From an uncultured Chthoniobacterales bacterium (GTDB taxonomy: Bacteria > Verrucomicrobiota > Verrucomicrobiia > Chthoniobacterales > CAKUMP01): 5,782 nt of DNA. Both the position numbers and the translations under genes were made by a program. This document shows, in pieces, positions 4,764-5,782 of this stretch. Below the pieces are notes generated by a model. The model did no database searches and was not told the DNA's origin. It saw only the letters and a list, made by a program, of their open reading frames with translations. The stretch spans positions 1 to 5,782 of the forward strand of contig CAKUMP010000158.1 of assembly GCA_934667795.1 (NCBI GenBank), written 5' to 3'. Each line of letters begins with the position of its first letter. Position 1 is the first letter of the stretch.

Positions 4764-5782
4764 ATGGTAGGGTTTGTGCGGATGGTTATTTATGGGTTGC
4801 CGGTGGTATTGGTGGCGTTACTGGTAGGTTCTTATTGGACCGTGCAGAATGCGCCGAGGGAAGTTTTGAAGGAAATGACCATTGGAAGCAGCGGGGAGGC
4901 AAAAATTTTAAATCCCTTGTTATCCACGACCACCGCGGACTCAGAAGTGACCGGTTCTGTCTTTGAGGGGTTATTAAAATATGATGAGGATCTGAATATT
5001 GTAGGAGAATTGGCGGAATCTTATGAGCAAGCCCAGGAATCCTGGGTGTGGATGGAATCGGAAGAAGCCGCAGAAGATGCGCACGAAGCATTAAAACAGG
5101 AGCAGGAAAAATGGGAGGAGTGGAGCCTGACAGAGGTGCTGCGAGATGGGGCGGCGATCGGGTTAAAATTTACTCAGCCCGGGACAGAAACCAGCAAATT
5201 ACTGGTCGAGCAGTTTTTTCATGAAAAACGGCTGGAACTGCAACAGGTGCTTGTGACGCTTCCCGAACATGCAAAAAAACTGAAAGAGCGGTTGGCGGAA
5301 TTTCCATTGGAAAAAGAAACGGCCGGGAATGTAGTTCGTTCGCATGTCCTTTCGAGTAACCATCTTTTGTGTGTGATCGCCGGAGAGCGGGAGGGGTTAG
5401 AAGAGGCGATAAAAGTTTATTTACATGAATATTTTCCCGACCAAAAAGGAGAAATTGCCTGGCAGGACAGCGTCAGTCATTTAGATGAACCGGAAATCCG
5501 GTTTCAGTTGCGTCGAGGGATTCGCTGGCACGATCGCGCGCCTTTTACTGCGGGAGATGTGGAATTTACCATTCGTATGATTCTGGATGAAGGGATTGCT
5601 TCCCCGCGCCGTGCGGATTATGAGCTGATATCGGAAGTGGAAATACTGGGGCCATATGAAATTCTGGTGCGCTATCGCGAACCTTATTCGCCAGCCCTGA
5701 GCAGTTGGATGATCGGGATTGTCCCCAAACACATTCTGGATGGAAAAAACAGCCAATGGTGGGCGCAGAACTTTAACCGTCA
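4764..5782 (+). CDS. ABC transporter substrate-binding protein, family 5 (SBP_bac_5), with a large insertion; C-terminus beyond the window edge
   Basis: Family 5 proteins bind peptides, nickel or other solutes outside the inner membrane and deliver them to an Opp/Dpp-type ABC importer. The visible 339 residues start with a hydrophobic helix at about 8-25 (VIYGLPVVLVALLVGSYW) and no lipobox cysteine, so the protein is probably membrane-anchored. The first family block, about 39-90, reads TIGSSGEAKILNPLL, then VFEGLLKYDEDLNIVGELAESY. The next block, which normally follows almost at once, appears only at 244-269 (IRFQLRRGIRWHDRAPFTAG). About 145 residues lie between: an acidic helical stretch at 93-120, then mixed helix/strand sequence of unknown fold. 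After it come EVEILGPYEILVRYREPYSP and the VPKHIL motif (320-325), standard for the family. Usual family length is about 500-600 residues, so the end is missing. The substrate cannot be told from this part, and no permease or ATPase gene is in view. Confidence 0.92.
   Translation, partial: MVGFVRMVIYGLPVVLVALLVGSYWTVQNAPREVLKEMTIGSSGEAKILNPLLSTTTADSEVTGSVFEGLLKYDEDLNIVGELAESYEQAQESWVWMESEEAAEDAHEALKQEQEKWEEWSLTEVLRDGAAIGLKFTQPGTETSKLLVEQFFHEKRLELQQVLVTLPEHAKKLKERLAEFPLEKETAGNVVRSHVLSSNHLLCVIAGEREGLEEAIKVYLHEYFPDQKGEIAWQDSVSHLDEPEIRFQLRRGIRWHDRAPFTAGDVEFTIRMILDEGIASPRRADYELISEVEILGPYEILVRYREPYSPALSSWMIGIVPKHILDGKNSQWWAQNFNR

Noticed and set aside
4730..5091. Competing frames at the start of the binding-protein gene (4730-4966 plus, 4786-5091 minus)
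   Set aside because: Both overlap the frame that has a strong Shine-Dalgarno site, a membrane helix and SBP_bac_5 blocks; neither shows family features.

Overview
The window holds two divergent transcription units with a compact regulatory gap between them (about 3707-3946). Leftward (minus strand) run nusA, infB and the first 50 codons of rbfA, in the classic transcription/translation order. Rightward (plus strand) run a small UVR-motif protein and the 5' part of a family 5 (oligopeptide-type) ABC substrate-binding protein that leaves the window still open. Almost every base from 1 to 5782 is assigned to a gene or a short intergenic spacer; no gene-free stretch exceeds 240 bp. I see no tRNA, rRNA, CRISPR array, insertion sequence or prophage signal.

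The organism is a bacterium, most likely of the Planctomycetota-Verrucomicrobiota-Lentisphaerota group, with Verrucomicrobiota favoured. This is inferred from the style of NusA (start MNTELVSIMDLYEKEKG, single C-terminal repeat), the IF2 C-terminus, and a UVR-motif protein with a DGRPDG block that I recall from planctomycetes and verrucomicrobia. It rests on memory of family members, not on a search.

The leftward operon makes a transcription elongation/termination factor (NusA), the initiator-tRNA GTPase (IF2) and the 30S maturation factor (RbfA). rimP, which often leads this operon, is absent: nusA is first. A near-consensus sigma-70 promoter (TTGACG, 17 bp, TATAAT) lies upstream. Between it and the nusA start codon sits a complete intrinsic terminator (hairpin plus eight U) in the leader RNA, with a smaller competing hairpin. 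This is the layout of an attenuator, and it could let NusA control its own operon.

The rightward unit has its own near-consensus promoter (TTGACA, 17 bp, GATAAT) and a very short leader. The substrate-binding protein follows after 85 bp, with the only strong Shine-Dalgarno sequence in the window. It is unusual in carrying about 145 extra residues inside the conserved N-terminal part of the SBP_bac_5 fold and a membrane anchor in place of a lipoprotein signal. The biology is mostly housekeeping; the points worth following are the nusA leader, the UVR-motif protein of unknown function, and the insertion in the binding protein.
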